The notes under the pieces are model-generated. The model had not been told where the DNA came from. It did not search any database and saw nothing but the letters and a program-made list of their open reading frames with translations. This document shows, piece after piece, positions 27,555 through 38,859 of a stretch of 64,000 nt of DNA (its first letter is position 1; each line of letters starts with the position of its first letter). The translations under genes and the position numbers were made by a program. The stretch lies in assembly GCA_013204155.1 (NCBI GenBank), contig JABMOK010000023.1, positions 1-64,000 of the forward strand. The letters run 5' to 3'. This DNA comes from Pseudohongiella sp. (GTDB taxonomy: Bacteria; Pseudomonadota; Gammaproteobacteria; Pseudomonadales; Pseudohongiellaceae).

Positions 27555-28192
27555 GCTGGGAACTGCAAAAAGCGGACGATGCCTCTTCGCCCAAGCCTGG
27601 TGGCAGTGCCATGGATGAGTTCATTCGTCGCAATGTGGTGATGGCAAATCTCGAGGATATGGTGGCCTGGGGTCGTAAGAACTCAATCTGGCCGTTCAAT
27701 TTTGGGCTTTCCTGTTGCTATGTCGAGATGGCAACCGCTTTCACCAGCCGTCATGACCTGGCGCGATTTGGTGCTGAAGTCATTCGTGGCACGCCGCGAC
27801 AGGCCGATTTGATGGTTATTGCCGGAACCGTATTTCGTAAGATGGCACCCGTGGTAAAGCTGCTACATGAGCAGTTGTTGGAGCCAAAATGGGTGATCAG
27901 CATGGGTTCCTGCGCGAATTCCGGTGGTATGTACGATATTTACTCGGTGGTGCAGGGAGTGGATAAGTTTCTCCCGGTGGATGTCTATGTTTCAGGCTGT
28001 CCGCCACGTCCGGAAGCGCTGTTGCAGGGGCTGATTCTGTTGCAAGAGTCTATTGCTCGAGAGCGTCGTCCGCTTAGCTGGGTGATTAACGATCAGGGCA
28101 TTATTCAGAAACAGGCCAACCCGGTACAAAGAGAAGTAAAGCATGCGGATAGAATCGCGGCGACAGAGCTTCGATCGCCTAATGACGTTTAA
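27551..28192 (+). CDS. nuoB: NADH-quinone oxidoreductase subunit B
   Basis: A 213-residue peripheral subunit carrying cluster N2, the last 4Fe-4S centre before quinone. Cluster ligands are seen in GLSCCYVEM (tandem cysteines), [12 protein letters not shown] and [32 protein letters not shown] is also typical. It is translationally coupled to nuoA (ATGA overlap). A 57-bp AT-rich spacer separates it from nuoCD, the widest break early in the operon. Confidence 0.97.
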   Translation: MSWELQKADDASSPKPGGSAMDEFIRRNVVMANLEDMVAWGRKNSIWPFNFGLSCCYVEMATAFTSRHDLARFGAEVIRGTPRQADLMVIAGTVFRKMAPVVKLLHEQLLEPKWVISMGSCANSGGMYDIYSVVQGVDKFLPVDVYVSGCPPRPEALLQGLILLQESIARERRPLSWVINDQGIIQKQANPVQREVKHADRIAATELRSPNDV

Positions 28193-28249
28193 TAAAAAAA
28201 TCATAAATAACAATAAGATAAACTAAAAACATAAAGTAATTGCGAGTTA

Positions 28250-30028
28250 ATGAAAATAGCAGAAGACAAGATAGATTCCATTCAAGAGGCTACCGCTCCC
28301 CTGCAGCAGTTGCGTCGGGATTTTGCTCCGCAAATTCTTGCCGAGCAGATTACTTGTGACGGTATTCCGACTGTCTGGGTTGATCGCCAGCATGTGAAGT
28401 CGATGCTGCGGGCATTACGGGATGAAACCAAACCTTGCTTTGAGATGTTGTTTGACTTAACGGCGATCGACGAGCGCCTCAGATGCCACCGGGAAGGCCA
28501 GCCAGCCAGCGAATTCACGGTGGTCTATCAGCTGATGTCGTTTCGAGGCAACTGCGATTTTCGGCTTAAAGTGCCGCTGATGGACAATGATTTAAACCTG
28601 CCTACGGTGATCGATTTGTGGCCAAGTGCCAACTGGTATGAGCGGGAAGTGTGGGACATGTTCGGCATTCACTTCGAAGGCCATCCAAATCTGTACCGCA
28701 TCGTCTTGCCACCGACCTGGGAAGGGCATGCGCTGCGGAAGGAACACCCCGCCCGTGCCACCGAGATGGAGCCTTTTTCCCTGGACGACGAAAAACAGGA
28801 TTACGAGCAGGAAGCGCTGAAATTCAAGCCCGAAGAATGGGGCATGAAGCGTGAATCCGAAAATTCAGAATTCATGTTCCTTAATCTGGGCCCTAATCAC
28901 CCCTCTGTGCACGGTGCTTTTCGTATTGCCTTGCAACTCGATGGTGAAATTCTGGTGGATGCGGTGCCTGATATCGGCTACCACCATCGTGGTGCCGAGA
29001 AGATGGGTGAGCGCCAGTCCTGGCATACCTTCATACCTTATACCGACCGCATAGATTATCTCGGCGGCGTGATGAATAATCTGCCCTATGTGATGGCCGT
29101 TGAAAAAATGGCTGGTATCGAAGTGCCGGAGCGGGTCAAGGTGATTCGCATTATGCTTTCTGAGATGTTCCGTATCTGTAGCCATCTATTATTTTACGGA
29201 ACCTTTGCCCAGGATGTAGGGCAGCTTTCGCCGATTTTTTATATGTTTGTTGAGCGGGAGCGCATATTTAATATTATCGAATCCATATGTGGTGCGCGTA
29301 TGCATCCAGGTTGGTTCCGGATCGGCGGTGTCGCGCAAGATCTGCCCAATGGCTGGGAGAAGCGGATTGCAGAGTTGCTGGATTTTATGCCGGCGCGGCT
29401 GGACGAATACGACTCCATGGTGATGAATAATGGAATTCTGAAGAGACGCACCCAGGGTGTCGGTGTGTATAACACCGAAGAGGCTTTCAACTGGGGCGTT
29501 ACCGGTGCCGGTTTGCGCGCAACCGGTCTTGAATGGGATTTCCGTAAACAGCGGCCTTACAGTGGCTACGAAAATTTTGAATTTGATGTGCCAATCGCAA
29601 TCAACGGCGATAGCTATGATCGTTGCGCTATACGCGTCGAAGAGATGCGCCAGAGTTTACGCATCATCAAACAGTGCCTGGACAATATGCCATCGGGGCA
29701 TTACAAATCCGATCACCCTTTAACGACTCCACCGCGCAAAGAAAATACCATGCAGGATATCGAAACCCTGATCAATCATTTTCTCAGTGTCAGTTGGGGG
29801 CCGGTGATACCTGCAAACGAAGTTAGTATGGCGGTCGAGGCGACGAAGGGGATCAATAGTTACTATTTGATCAGTGATGGCAGCACGACGTCCTATAGAA
29901 CACGAATTCGTACTCCGTCTTTCCCCCATTTACAGATGATTCCGCAGATATCTCGTGGGTTTATGGTGTCCGACTTGATAGCCATTATCGCCAGCATCGA
30001 TTTCGTAATGGCGGATGTGGATCGATGA
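28250..30028 (+). CDS. nuoCD: NADH-quinone oxidoreductase, fused subunits C/D
   Basis: A 592-residue fusion, as in enterobacteria and Pseudomonas. The NuoC part (about 1-190) includes [23 protein letters not shown]. The NuoD part (about 200-592) includes [29 protein letters not shown] and [12 protein letters not shown], which contribute the quinone-headgroup histidine and tyrosine. The protein ends near FVMADVDR. It forms the quinone pocket together with NuoB and NuoH. Its stop overlaps the nuoE start. Confidence 0.97.
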   Translation: MKIAEDKIDSIQEATAPLQQLRRDFAPQILAEQITCDGIPTVWVDRQHVKSMLRALRDETKPCFEMLFDLTAIDERLRCHREGQPASEFTVVYQLMSFRGNCDFRLKVPLMDNDLNLPTVIDLWPSANWYEREVWDMFGIHFEGHPNLYRIVLPPTWEGHALRKEHPARATEMEPFSLDDEKQDYEQEALKFKPEEWGMKRESENSEFMFLNLGPNHPSVHGAFRIALQLDGEILVDAVPDIGYHHRGAEKMGERQSWHTFIPYTDRIDYLGGVMNNLPYVMAVEKMAGIEVPERVKVIRIMLSEMFRICSHLLFYGTFAQDVGQLSPIFYMFVERERIFNIIESICGARMHPGWFRIGGVAQDLPNGWEKRIAELLDFMPARLDEYDSMVMNNGILKRRTQGVGVYNTEEAFNWGVTGAGLRATGLEWDFRKQRPYSGYENFEFDVPIAINGDSYDRCAIRVEEMRQSLRIIKQCLDNMPSGHYKSDHPLTTPPRKENTMQDIETLINHFLSVSWGPVIPANEVSMAVEATKGINSYYLISDGSTTSYRTRIRTPSFPHLQMIPQISRGFMVSDLIAIIASIDFVMADVDR

Positions 30029-30558
30029 GCAGCAGCGACGTAAAAATGAGCAATAACGTAATCGCCAGTACAGCGACCAGACCGCGCAAACTTTCGGCAG
30101 AAGAGATTGCTGAAATAGAACACGAGATGACACTGTATCCGGATAAAAGGGCGGTCGGTCTGGAAGCCTTAAAAATTGTGCAGAAATATCAGGGTTGGGT
30201 ATCGGATGAAAGCTTGCTTGGCATATCCCGGTATCTGGATATTCCCGCCAGCGACCTCGAAGGTGTGGCTACCTTTTTTAATCTGGTTTACCGACAGCCG
30301 GTTGGAAAAAATGTGATGTTATTTTGCGATAGCGTCAGTTGTTGGATTATGGGCTGCGAAAACATCAAGCAAGCCATTAAAGACAAGCTGAATATCGACT
30401 ATGGCGAAACCAGCAAAGATGGCGAGTTTACGCTGATTCCGGTTCCCTGTTTGGGCGATTGTGATCGAGCACCGGTAATGATGGTGGGGCCAGACCTGCA
30501 CCGAAATCTGACGCCCGCGGCAATAGATAAAATAATATTGGACTACCAAAACAAATAA
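30025..30558 (+). CDS. nuoE: NADH-quinone oxidoreductase subunit E
   Basis: A 177-residue subunit with the thioredoxin-like fold that binds the 2Fe-2S cluster N1a. Ligand cysteines are visible in [11 protein letters not shown] and [15 protein letters not shown]. The N-terminal 30 residues are variable; internal methionines at residues 8 and later are alternative starts, but ATG 30025 overlaps the nuoCD stop (ATGA) and fits coupling. A 49-bp spacer leads to nuoF. Confidence 0.95.
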   Translation: MSSSDVKMSNNVIASTATRPRKLSAEEIAEIEHEMTLYPDKRAVGLEALKIVQKYQGWVSDESLLGISRYLDIPASDLEGVATFFNLVYRQPVGKNVMLFCDSVSCWIMGCENIKQAIKDKLNIDYGETSKDGEFTLIPVPCLGDCDRAPVMMVGPDLHRNLTPAAIDKIILDYQNK

Positions 30559-30607
30559 ACCCAGTGGAATAGAAGTTGTAAATAACCCTTTAACAAAGAA
30601 CATCGAT

Positions 30608-31855
30608 ATGTCACGGCCAGCAATGGATATTGCTGCCTATGAGGCGAGTGATGGGTATCAGAGTCTGCAGGCGATTGCTAAAGGTCTGAGTCCTGATGAT
30701 GTTTTGCAGCAAGTAAAAGACTCGGGGCTCAAGGGGCGTGGCGGCGCTGGATTTCCCACCGGGCTTAAATGGAGTTTTGTGCCGAGAGGAGGCGATGCTC
30801 CCAAGCAGAAGTATCTGGTTGTCAACGCCGATGAAATGGAACCGGGCACCTTTAAGGACAGGTTGCTGATGGAGGGTGATCCGCATTTGTTAATCGAAGG
30901 CATGATTATCGCGGCGTATACCATTCAGGCCAGTAAGGCTTACATATTTCTGCGCGGTGAATATATCGTCTCTGGACAGCGGCTAAATCGTGCGATTTCT
31001 GAGGCGGCCGCGCGCGGCTATCTCGGTAAGAATATTCTCGGTACCGGTTTTGACCTGGACATTGTCGTGCACACCAGCGCTGGGCGTTATATCTGCGGTG
31101 AAGAGACGGCGTTGCTTAACGCACTGGAAGGCAAGCGCGCGACCCCCAGAGCGAAGCCGCCTTTTCCGCAGGTGAGCGGATTATGGGGCAAGCCGACGAT
31201 CGTTAACAATGTAGAAACGATTTGTAATCTTCCGGGCATTATTACTTATGGGGTGGACTGGTATCACGGCCTGACTAAAGGCAGCGATCACGGCACCAAG
31301 TTATTTGGCGTCAGTGGCAAAGTTAAAACCCCGGGATGTTGGGAATTACCGCTGGGGCTTCCTATTCGTGAACTGTTCGAGGGTTATGCCGGTGGTATGC
31401 AAGACGGACTGGAGTTGCGAGGATTTTTGCCCGGGGGGGGCTCGACAGATTTCATGTTGCCGGAACATCTCGATGTCCTGCTTGATTACGATGCGATCGC
31501 CAAGGTAGGCAGTAGATTGGCTACCGGCACCATGATTATTCTGGATAATAAAACCTGTCCAGTTGGAATGGTCGGCAACTTGATGAAGTTCTTCGCCCAT
31601 GAGTCCTGCGGATTCTGCACACCTTGCCGTGATGGATTGCCGTGGGTCGATGAAATATTCAATGAATTTGAAAGCGGGCGTGGTAGTGAGAAAGATCTAC
31701 AGATACTGCACGATCATGTTGATTATCTGGGGCCAGGACGTACATTTTGCGCGCTGGCGCCTGGTGCAACAGCACCGCTGGGCAGTGGCTTAAAGCATTT
31801 TAAAGAAGATTTTGATCAGCATATAAAGCAGAAGTGCTGTCCCTATAAGCATTGA
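30608..31855 (+). CDS. nuoF: NADH-quinone oxidoreductase subunit F
   Basis: A 415-residue subunit where NADH is oxidised. It has the FMN/NADH-binding GLKGRGGAGFPTGLKW (about residues 39-54), NADEMEPGTFKDR and ICGEETALLNALEG. The 4Fe-4S N3 ligands are in ESCGFCTPCRDG plus the later TFCALAP. It is slightly shorter at the N-terminus than E. coli NuoF (445). With NuoE and NuoG it forms the NADH-dehydrogenase arm. Confidence 0.96.
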   Translation: MSRPAMDIAAYEASDGYQSLQAIAKGLSPDDVLQQVKDSGLKGRGGAGFPTGLKWSFVPRGGDAPKQKYLVVNADEMEPGTFKDRLLMEGDPHLLIEGMIIAAYTIQASKAYIFLRGEYIVSGQRLNRAISEAAARGYLGKNILGTGFDLDIVVHTSAGRYICGEETALLNALEGKRATPRAKPPFPQVSGLWGKPTIVNNVETICNLPGIITYGVDWYHGLTKGSDHGTKLFGVSGKVKTPGCWELPLGLPIRELFEGYAGGMQDGLELRGFLPGGGSTDFMLPEHLDVLLDYDAIAKVGSRLATGTMIILDNKTCPVGMVGNLMKFFAHESCGFCTPCRDGLPWVDEIFNEFESGRGSEKDLQILHDHVDYLGPGRTFCALAPGATAPLGSGLKHFKEDFDQHIKQKCCPYKH

Positions 31856-31918
31856 CAGAAGTATTGAAAAACCATTAGGCGGCCAGCGCGCGGCAGAATG
31901 ATAAGTTTGGAGTATTAG

Positions 31919-34654
31919 ATGGCAAAAGTTGTTATAGATGGGGTGACTTACGAAGTGAATCCCGATAACAATCTGTTACAGGAATGTCTGTCGCAGGGCC
32001 TGGACTTGCCTTATTTTTGTTGGCATCCCTGCATGGGCTCGGTTGGCGCCTGTAGACAGTGCGCAATAAAACAGTACCGCGATGCCGATGACAAGAATGG
32101 CATGTTGGTCATGGCCTGCATGACACCGGCTACAGATGGTGCCATTATTTCTATAGACGATGAGCAAGCCAAATCTTTCCGTGCCAGCGTGATCGAAAGT
32201 TTAATGATTAGTCATCCTCATGACTGCCCGGTTTGTGAAGAAGGGGGCGAGTGCCACCTGCAAGACATGACCTTGATGTCAGGTCATAACTATCGTCGCT
32301 ACGACAAGAAAAAAGTGACTCATCGCAATCAATATCTGGGTCCTTTTCTTAATCACGAGATGAATCGCTGCATCACTTGTTATCGCTGTGTGCGCTATTA
32401 CGATGACTATGCCGGCGGCACCGATCTCTCCGCGCAGGCTTCACACCATCATGTGTATTTTGGCCGGCACGAGGAAGGGGTACTGGAAAGTGAATTCAGT
32501 GGCAACCTGGTAGAAGTCTGTCCGACCGGTGTTTTTACCGACAAGGCTTTCAGTCAGCACTATTCGCGTAAATGGGATTTACAGACAGCGCCATCAGTTT
32601 GTGTTGGTTGTTCCGTAGGCTGTAATACAGCGCCCGGCGAGCGATACGGTACGCTCAGACGCATTGTTAATCGTTATAACAACGAAGTGAACGGCTATTT
32701 TCTCTGTGACCGAGGTCGCTTCGGTTTTGATTTTGTCAATAATGAGGGGCGTCTACGGGACGCGGTTAAGCAACAGGGCGATACCTCGCAAGCCCTGAGC
32801 GGCGAACAAGTTCAATCAGTAATCAATGAATTTAAGACAGGCAAGACCATTGGCATAGGTTCTCCTCGGGCGAGCAATGAATCTAATTTTGCGCTGCGCG
32901 CTCTGGTTGGTGAAGATAATTTTTATGCCGGTTATTCCGATACAGAACACGAGGCGACACAGTTGATCTTGCAGCTGGCAAAGGACAAGGCTTTTCACAG
33001 CCCCAGCATACGCGAGATCGAACAGGCAGACGCGATAGTCATTCTGGGCGAGGATGTGACCAATGTTGCGCCTCGAATAGCACTGGCATTAAGACAGTCG
33101 GTGCGTAACAAGGCGCTTGAATTGGCCAGTAATAGCCGTATACCGCAATGGCAGGACGCGGCAGTGCGTGAACTGGCGCAGCATGATCGCAGCCCGCTAA
33201 GTATTCTCAGTACTTATGTCAGTCGCCTCGATGATGTGGCTTCGGACAGGGTGGTGGATACGCTGCAAAATTTGGCCGGCATCGCGTATGCGGTTGCGAA
33301 CACGATTGCCAGTCAGTCTCCGTCTTCAAGTGATGTACCCACCGAACATGCAAGCGTGATTGAAAAAATTGCTGCTCAGCTGCAGGCGGCCAAACGCCCC
33401 TTGCTTATCGCCGGTAGCACGAGCGGTAATCTGGAATTAATAAAGGCGGCGGCAAATATCGCGCGGGCGTTGCAGCAGCAAAAGTCAACCGCGGTAGATC
33501 TGTGTCTATTGGTGCCAGAAGTGAATAGTCTTGGTATGGGCATGTTAACCACCGCCGAGAACAAACTAGGACGGGCGCTGGCGAAATTGCAGGATGGTTC
33601 GGCAACGCAGGCGATCGTGTTGGAGAATGATTTATATCGTCGCGCGCCGCAGGCTACGGTTGATGCGGCGCTGGAGAAAGCCGATAAATTATTGGTGCTG
33701 GATCAACTGGGTACGGCAACCACAGCGAAGGCAGACTATGTGTTGCCTACGACGGCGTTCTCGGAACACGAGGCAAGCTATATCAACTACGAAGGCAGGG
33801 CCCAATTAAGTTTTCAGGTTCACCGATGTCATAGCGGGGCTATGCCAGCATGGAGTTGGCTGGGTGCTGAACAGGTCGATGAGTTTGATGCCCTGGTCAA
33901 TCGTTGTGCCAGTGAGGCAAAGGGTTTCAGTAATCTGAGTAAGATACTGCCTGATCCAGCCAGTTTTATCGCCGGGATGAAAGTGCCACGTCAATCACAT
34001 CGCTACAGCGGTCGCACGGCAATGAAGGCCAATATTAATGTGCATGAGCCAAAACAAGCTGAAGACCCTGGCTCAGTAATGTCATTTTCCATGGAAGGAA
34101 TCCCGGCGCAGAAAGACGCCGACGTCCTCGCTTCCTCATGGGCGCCAGGATGGAATTCCAATCAGTCTATTAGTAAATTTCAGGACGAGGTAAACGGCGA
34201 GCTGAAGCAGGGGCATCCGGGCACTTTATTAATCACCCGTGAAACTGCAGCGGCCGGATACTTTGATCCGGCAGACTCCAGCGTCTCTCCTTCCGCGAAT
34301 GAGTTGCAGGTGTCGCTGGCTTATCAAATATTCGGTAGCGACGAACTTAGTGCCAAGTCAAATTCTGTACAGCAGCGCATGACTGATGCTTTTATAGGAT
34401 TGTCTCCAGAAGACGCGCAGGCTCGAGAATTGAGCCAGGGTGACACGGTAAAATTAGGCACTACCGAATCAAATGCTGTGGTATGTATTCGAACTGGAAT
34501 TAAGTCCGGCAGTGCAGTGATTTATTGTGGGGATGGGCAGGTTAATCCTACCGAACTGCCACAATGCATTGAAATAACAAAGAGCGGTGAGCAGAATTTA
34601 TTGCGCGGCATTGAAGGGCTTATCGTCAGCGATTTATTGGAAGAGGACTATTAG
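31919..34654 (+). CDS. nuoG: NADH-quinone oxidoreductase subunit G
   Basis: A 911-residue iron-sulfur subunit, close to E. coli NuoG (908). The N-terminal ferredoxin-like domain (1-90) holds the 2Fe-2S centre (CWHPCMGSVGACRQC). Next come HDCPVCEEGGECHLQD (with the His ligand of N5), CITCYRCVRYYDD, and CVGCSVGC with a later LCDRGR, an N7-type extra 4Fe-4S site like that of E. coli. The large C-terminal molybdopterin-oxidoreductase-like part carries no cofactor. The region 33,300-34,300 is Ala/Gln-rich and less conserved. Confidence 0.96.
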   Translation: MAKVVIDGVTYEVNPDNNLLQECLSQGLDLPYFCWHPCMGSVGACRQCAIKQYRDADDKNGMLVMACMTPATDGAIISIDDEQAKSFRASVIESLMISHPHDCPVCEEGGECHLQDMTLMSGHNYRRYDKKKVTHRNQYLGPFLNHEMNRCITCYRCVRYYDDYAGGTDLSAQASHHHVYFGRHEEGVLESEFSGNLVEVCPTGVFTDKAFSQHYSRKWDLQTAPSVCVGCSVGCNTAPGERYGTLRRIVNRYNNEVNGYFLCDRGRFGFDFVNNEGRLRDAVKQQGDTSQALSGEQVQSVINEFKTGKTIGIGSPRASNESNFALRALVGEDNFYAGYSDTEHEATQLILQLAKDKAFHSPSIREIEQADAIVILGEDVTNVAPRIALALRQSVRNKALELASNSRIPQWQDAAVRELAQHDRSPLSILSTYVSRLDDVASDRVVDTLQNLAGIAYAVANTIASQSPSSSDVPTEHASVIEKIAAQLQAAKRPLLIAGSTSGNLELIKAAANIARALQQQKSTAVDLCLLVPEVNSLGMGMLTTAENKLGRALAKLQDGSATQAIVLENDLYRRAPQATVDAALEKADKLLVLDQLGTATTAKADYVLPTTAFSEHEASYINYEGRAQLSFQVHRCHSGAMPAWSWLGAEQVDEFDALVNRCASEAKGFSNLSKILPDPASFIAGMKVPRQSHRYSGRTAMKANINVHEPKQAEDPGSVMSFSMEGIPAQKDADVLASSWAPGWNSNQSISKFQDEVNGELKQGHPGTLLITRETAAAGYFDPADSSVSPSANELQVSLAYQIFGSDELSAKSNSVQQRMTDAFIGLSPEDAQARELSQGDTVKLGTTESNAVVCIRTGIKSGSAVIYCGDGQVNPTELPQCIEITKSGEQNLLRGIEGLIVSDLLEEDY

Positions 34655-34657
34655 ATC

Positions 34658-35614
34658 ATGACTTTCGAAGTTGGATCCGCACTAAGCATAGGCGTAATAT
34701 TGGCAACAGTCATTGTTGTCGCGGCCATGCTTATCTGGGTGGAACGCCGATTGTTGAGCTTGTGGCAGGAACGACTTGGACCAAATCGGGTTGGTTATTT
34801 TGGTTTGCTACAAGTGGTCGCCGACATGATAAAAATCTTTACCAAGGAAGACTGGGTGCCTCCGTTTGCGGATAAGTTCAGCTTTGTCCTCGCGCCAGGC
34901 ATTATCATGATGGTCATACTCATGAGTTTTAGTGTGATTCCCTTTGCGCCGGGAGTAGGTGTTGTCGATTCCAATATTGGCGTGCTGTTTGTGTTAGCTA
35001 TGGCGTCTCTCGGAGCCTATAGCGTAATGTTGGGTGGCCTTTCTTCGGATAATAAATATGCATTACTAGGCGCTTTACGCGCCGCTGCGCAAATGGTTAG
35101 TTACGAAGTATTTATGGGTATTTCAATTCTGGGCGTCGTGGCGCTGTCGGGCAGCTTCAATCTTAGAGAAATAGTATTAGCCCAGACGGATGGTTGGTAC
35201 GTTATTCCCCAGTTCATAGGCTTCGTTATTTTCCTGATTGCCGGTATTGCCGAGAGTCACCGTCTGCCATTCGATATTCCAGAGGCGGAGCAGGAAATTT
35301 GTGCCGGTTATCACACGGAATATTCCGGCATGAAATTCGGCATGTTTTTTGTCGGAGAGTATTTAGGCCTGGTGCTGATCTCTTCACTGATTACAGTGTT
35401 ATTTTTTGGCGGTTGGCTTGGCCCCGCCTTTTTACCTCCTATAGTCTGGTTCTCTATTAAGGCATTTGGATTTATTGCTTTCTTTATACTATTGCGGGCG
35501 GCGATCCCCAGGCCAAGATATGACCAACTGATGAGCTATGGCTGGTTATTTCTATTACCGGTGTCTTTGCTTAATTTATTAGTTACCGGCGCAATAATTT
35601 TGAGTACACAGTAA
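34658..35614 (+). CDS. nuoH: NADH-quinone oxidoreductase subunit H
   Basis: A 318-residue membrane subunit with about eight helices that links the quinone pocket to the proton channels. The acidic loop RLPFDIPEAEQEICAGYH and the following EYSGMKFGMFFVGEYLGL are hallmark sequences, and WVERRLLSLWQERLGPNRVG marks the N-terminal part. It starts 3 bp after nuoG. Confidence 0.97.
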   Translation: MTFEVGSALSIGVILATVIVVAAMLIWVERRLLSLWQERLGPNRVGYFGLLQVVADMIKIFTKEDWVPPFADKFSFVLAPGIIMMVILMSFSVIPFAPGVGVVDSNIGVLFVLAMASLGAYSVMLGGLSSDNKYALLGALRAAAQMVSYEVFMGISILGVVALSGSFNLREIVLAQTDGWYVIPQFIGFVIFLIAGIAESHRLPFDIPEAEQEICAGYHTEYSGMKFGMFFVGEYLGLVLISSLITVLFFGGWLGPAFLPPIVWFSIKAFGFIAFFILLRAAIPRPRYDQLMSYGWLFLLPVSLLNLLVTGAIILSTQ

Positions 35615-35638
35615 TGCGGCAGTTTCCTGGAGACAGCT

Positions 35639-36178
35639 ATGTTTAATCTGATCAAAGATACACTGATTTCTCAGGTGGTTACTCTTTGGCGGGTGCTATT
35701 ACATATGTTCGTCAAGGCGGACACAGTAGAGTATCCAGATGAGATGCCTTATATGTTTCCGCGGTGGCGTGGTCGTATTATTCTGAGTCGTGATCCTGAT
35801 GGGGAGGAACGCTGCGTTGCCTGCAATTTATGTGCGGTTGCCTGCCCGGTCGATTGTATCGCCCTGCAAAAAACCGAGGACGAGGAAGGACGTTGGTATC
35901 CGGAATTTTTTCGTATCAACTTTTCTCGCTGCATCATGTGTGGCTTTTGTGAAGAAGCCTGTCCGACAAATGCTATTCAACTAACGCCTGACTTCGAGAT
36001 GGCAGAGTATGAGCGACAGGACATGGTTTGGGAGAAAGAAGATTTGCTAATCAGTGGTACCGGCAAATATCACGATTACAATTTTTACAAGGTTGCAGGC
36101 AAGAAGATAGGTGGAAAGGATAAGGGCGAAGCCCAAAACGAAGCAGTTCCGGTCAATGTGAGGAGTCTATTGCCATGA
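35639..36178 (+). CDS. nuoI: NADH-quinone oxidoreductase subunit I
   Basis: A 179-residue ferredoxin-like subunit carrying 4Fe-4S clusters N6a and N6b. Two complete motifs are visible: [15 protein letters not shown] (about 61-75) and [15 protein letters not shown] (about 100-114). The C-terminus has a Lys/Gly-rich tail. Its stop overlaps the nuoJ ATG by 4 bp. Confidence 0.97.
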   Translation: MFNLIKDTLISQVVTLWRVLLHMFVKADTVEYPDEMPYMFPRWRGRIILSRDPDGEERCVACNLCAVACPVDCIALQKTEDEEGRWYPEFFRINFSRCIMCGFCEEACPTNAIQLTPDFEMAEYERQDMVWEKEDLLISGTGKYHDYNFYKVAGKKIGGKDKGEAQNEAVPVNVRSLLP

Positions 36179-36657
36179 TCTTACTTTTTTACATTGCTGG
36201 TGCCGTCGCTATTATTTCCACGGTATGCGTTATTTTGCAAAGTAATATCACCCATGCGCTAATCTATTTAATTTTGTCTCTGCTTGCTGTGGCCGTAGTT
36301 TTCTATGTGCTTGGTGCTACCTTTGCCGCGGTATTGGAAGCCATCGTCTACGCAGGGGCGATCATGGTATTGTTCCTTTTTGTCATCATGATGTTGAACT
36401 TGGGGAAACGCAGCGAAGATCAGGAGCGAAGTTGGTCAGGGGTAAAAGTATGGGTAGCCCCTTCCGTTATGGCGGCCATTTTATTGGCGCAGCTGCTGAA
36501 TGTATTAAGCCAGTATGAATACGATCTTATTCCAAAAGAAGTCAGCGTGCTGGAAGTGAGTGCCTTGTTATTTGGCCCCTATGTTTTGGCAGTTGAGCTG
36601 GCATCGATATTATTATTAGCGGGTCTGGTTTCGGCCTATCACCTGGCTAAAAAGTAA
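36175..36657 (+). CDS. nuoJ: NADH-quinone oxidoreductase subunit J
   Basis: A 160-residue membrane subunit with five hydrophobic helices. The third-helix region [24 protein letters not shown] is the conserved NuoJ signature with the pi-bulge helix. It is coupled to nuoI and followed by nuoK after 27 bp. Confidence 0.96.
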   Translation: MILLFYIAGAVAIISTVCVILQSNITHALIYLILSLLAVAVVFYVLGATFAAVLEAIVYAGAIMVLFLFVIMMLNLGKRSEDQERSWSGVKVWVAPSVMAAILLAQLLNVLSQYEYDLIPKEVSVLEVSALLFGPYVLAVELASILLLAGLVSAYHLAKK

Positions 36658-36684
36658 AACGAATAAAGGATAAGCAGAAAACAC

Positions 36685-36993
36685 ATGCAATCAATTCCGA
36701 TAGAACATGGTTTGATTTTGGCGGGGATTCTCTTCGTGCTGGGGCTGCTTGGTGTTATGACCCGGCGCAATATCGTGTTCGTTTTGATGTCGCTCGAGGT
36801 CATGCTCAACGCAGGAGGCCTGGCATTTATCGTCGCATCCTCTCGTTGGGGTCATGCCGATGGTCAGGTGATGTTCTTGATGATACTTACCCTGGCAGCG
36901 GCGGAAGTCGCGGTGGGGCTCGGGCTAATTATACAGGTGTATCGACGCTTTCATACGGTCGATATTAACGTACTAAGTCAGATGAAAGGCTGA
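36685..36993 (+). CDS. nuoK: NADH-quinone oxidoreductase subunit K
   Basis: A 102-residue three-helix membrane subunit related to MrpC. The two buried glutamates of the proton path are seen in [11 protein letters not shown] (about residue 36) and [12 protein letters not shown] (about residue 72). Length is typical (about 100). Confidence 0.96.
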   Translation: MQSIPIEHGLILAGILFVLGLLGVMTRRNIVFVLMSLEVMLNAGGLAFIVASSRWGHADGQVMFLMILTLAAAEVAVGLGLIIQVYRRFHTVDINVLSQMKG

Positions 36994-37008
36994 GGAAAGG
37001 AAACCAGA

Positions 37009-38859
37009 GTGCTTGATCTTATTTGGCTATTACCGACTTTTCCAGCATTGGGCTTTCTTGCTCTGGTATTGACCAGTGGGAATTTGCCTAAAAAAGCGGT
37101 GGCCTACATCGGAGCGGGTTCTATTGGTCTGTCATTTCTGGCGGCGGCGCTTATCGCGGCTCAGTTTCTAGCCAGCGGCGAAGATTATTTCCTGAAGGAA
37201 GTCTGGGTCTGGATGTCAGTTGGGAAGTTCACCCCTGGATTCAGTTTCTATCTCGACGGTCTGTCATTGGTGATGATGCTAATTATTACCGGTGTTGGCT
37301 TCCTGATTCATCTTTATTCTACCGGCTTCATGGTTGACGATCCGAGTTATAGCCGATTCTTCGCCTATATGAATTTGTTTGTGGCCTCGATGTTGATGCT
37401 GGTATTGGCAGACAATCTGGTACTGCTGTATTTAGGCTGGGAAGGAGTGGGGCTTTGTAGCTACTTGTTAATTGGTTTCTGGTATGAAAATCCAGCGAAT
37501 GGCTATGCGGCCCGCAAGGCATTTGTGACCACCAGAGTCGGTGACACCTCCATGGCGATAGGGCTGTTCCTGCTGTTTGCCCAGCTTGGCACGCTGAATA
37601 TTCAAGACCTGTTGCATGCCGCACAAACCCAATGGGCAGTAGGGTCCGGACTGGCGATCGCGGCCTCCTTGTTATTACTCGGTGGCGCGGTGGGCAAGTC
37701 GGCACAATTACCGTTACAAACCTGGCTGCCTGATGCGATGGCAGGACCGACTCCGATTAGTGCCCTGATCCATGCCGCGACGATGGTAACGGCCGGTGTC
37801 TATCTCATCGCCAGAACTCATATCTTGTTTGAGTTGGCGCCAAACGTGCAATTACTCGTCGCGTGGATTGGGCTGATCACCTTACTGATGGCTGGTTTTA
37901 CCGCCATGACGCAACATGACATCAAGCGCATATTGGCGTATTCGACAATTAGTCAGATCGGCTATATGTTTCTCGGCTTGGGAGTAGGCGCCTGGTCCGC
38001 ATCGGTATTTCACTTAATGACCCATGCTTTCTTCAAGGCACTGTTATTCCTTGCCGCGGGCACGGTAATCCTCAGTCTTCATCATGAGCACGATATTTTT
38101 AAGATGGGAGGTAAGCGTAAGCAGCTACCGATTGCCTTTGCGTCATTTATGATTGGCAGTCTTGCGCTTGCTGCATTTCCTTTTACCTCTGGTTATTTCA
38201 GTAAGGATGAAATTCTGCTCGCGGCCTTGGAAATGGAGGGTCCTGGCTTATGGCTGTGGATTGGCGGGGTTATCGGTGCATTCTTCACCGGCATTTATAG
38301 TTTCCGCCTGGTGTTTGTGGTTTTCTTTGGTGAAAGCAAGGGTCACCACGATGCCAGGGAAGTCGCCGGATTTAGTATGGCGACTCCGCTATTTATCTTG
38401 ATGGTTTTGGCGCTGTTCGGAGGTTGGGTGCAGATTCCAGTCGATGCGGTGTTCAGTCATGGCGAAGTCCATGAAGAACACCATGTGAGTGCGATCATGC
38501 ATGCCATTATGATCGCAATGCCACTACTGGGCATTGCGGTGAGTTATCTATTCTTTATGAAGAAGGCCTTCGATATAGACAAATTGATGGCGAATCCTGT
38601 GGCAGCTTCACTGCACAAATTTTGGTTCAGCGGCTGGGGTATGGACGCGCTGTATAATTTCTTGTTTATACGACCCTTCTTATTCCTGGCGAGAATAAAC
38701 AAGAATGATTTAATTGACGCAGGCTACGCTTTGATAGTCGTGCTAACGCGTACCGCGCACAGAATGCTGGCGAAAACCCAGACCGGGCAACTTCACTGGT
38801 ATGTGATAAGTCTGGCGGCTGGATTGGTGCTAATCGTTTCCCTGGGAGTGCTATTGTGA
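37009..38859 (+). CDS. nuoL: NADH-quinone oxidoreductase subunit L
   Basis: A 616-residue antiporter-like subunit at the distal end of the membrane arm, with about 16 helices including the long lateral helix at the C-terminus. Key proton-path residues are present: Glu in YLGWEGVGLCSYLL, Lys in GKSAQLPLQTWLPDAM and Lys in SGYFSKDEI. It starts with GTG at 37009 after GGAAAGG. Its end overlaps nuoM by 4 bp (GTGA). Confidence 0.96.
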   Translation: MLDLIWLLPTFPALGFLALVLTSGNLPKKAVAYIGAGSIGLSFLAAALIAAQFLASGEDYFLKEVWVWMSVGKFTPGFSFYLDGLSLVMMLIITGVGFLIHLYSTGFMVDDPSYSRFFAYMNLFVASMLMLVLADNLVLLYLGWEGVGLCSYLLIGFWYENPANGYAARKAFVTTRVGDTSMAIGLFLLFAQLGTLNIQDLLHAAQTQWAVGSGLAIAASLLLLGGAVGKSAQLPLQTWLPDAMAGPTPISALIHAATMVTAGVYLIARTHILFELAPNVQLLVAWIGLITLLMAGFTAMTQHDIKRILAYSTISQIGYMFLGLGVGAWSASVFHLMTHAFFKALLFLAAGTVILSLHHEHDIFKMGGKRKQLPIAFASFMIGSLALAAFPFTSGYFSKDEILLAALEMEGPGLWLWIGGVIGAFFTGIYSFRLVFVVFFGESKGHHDAREVAGFSMATPLFILMVLALFGGWVQIPVDAVFSHGEVHEEHHVSAIMHAIMIAMPLLGIAVSYLFFMKKAFDIDKLMANPVAASLHKFWFSGWGMDALYNFLFIRPFLFLARINKNDLIDAGYALIVVLTRTAHRMLAKTQTGQLHWYVISLAAGLVLIVSLGVLL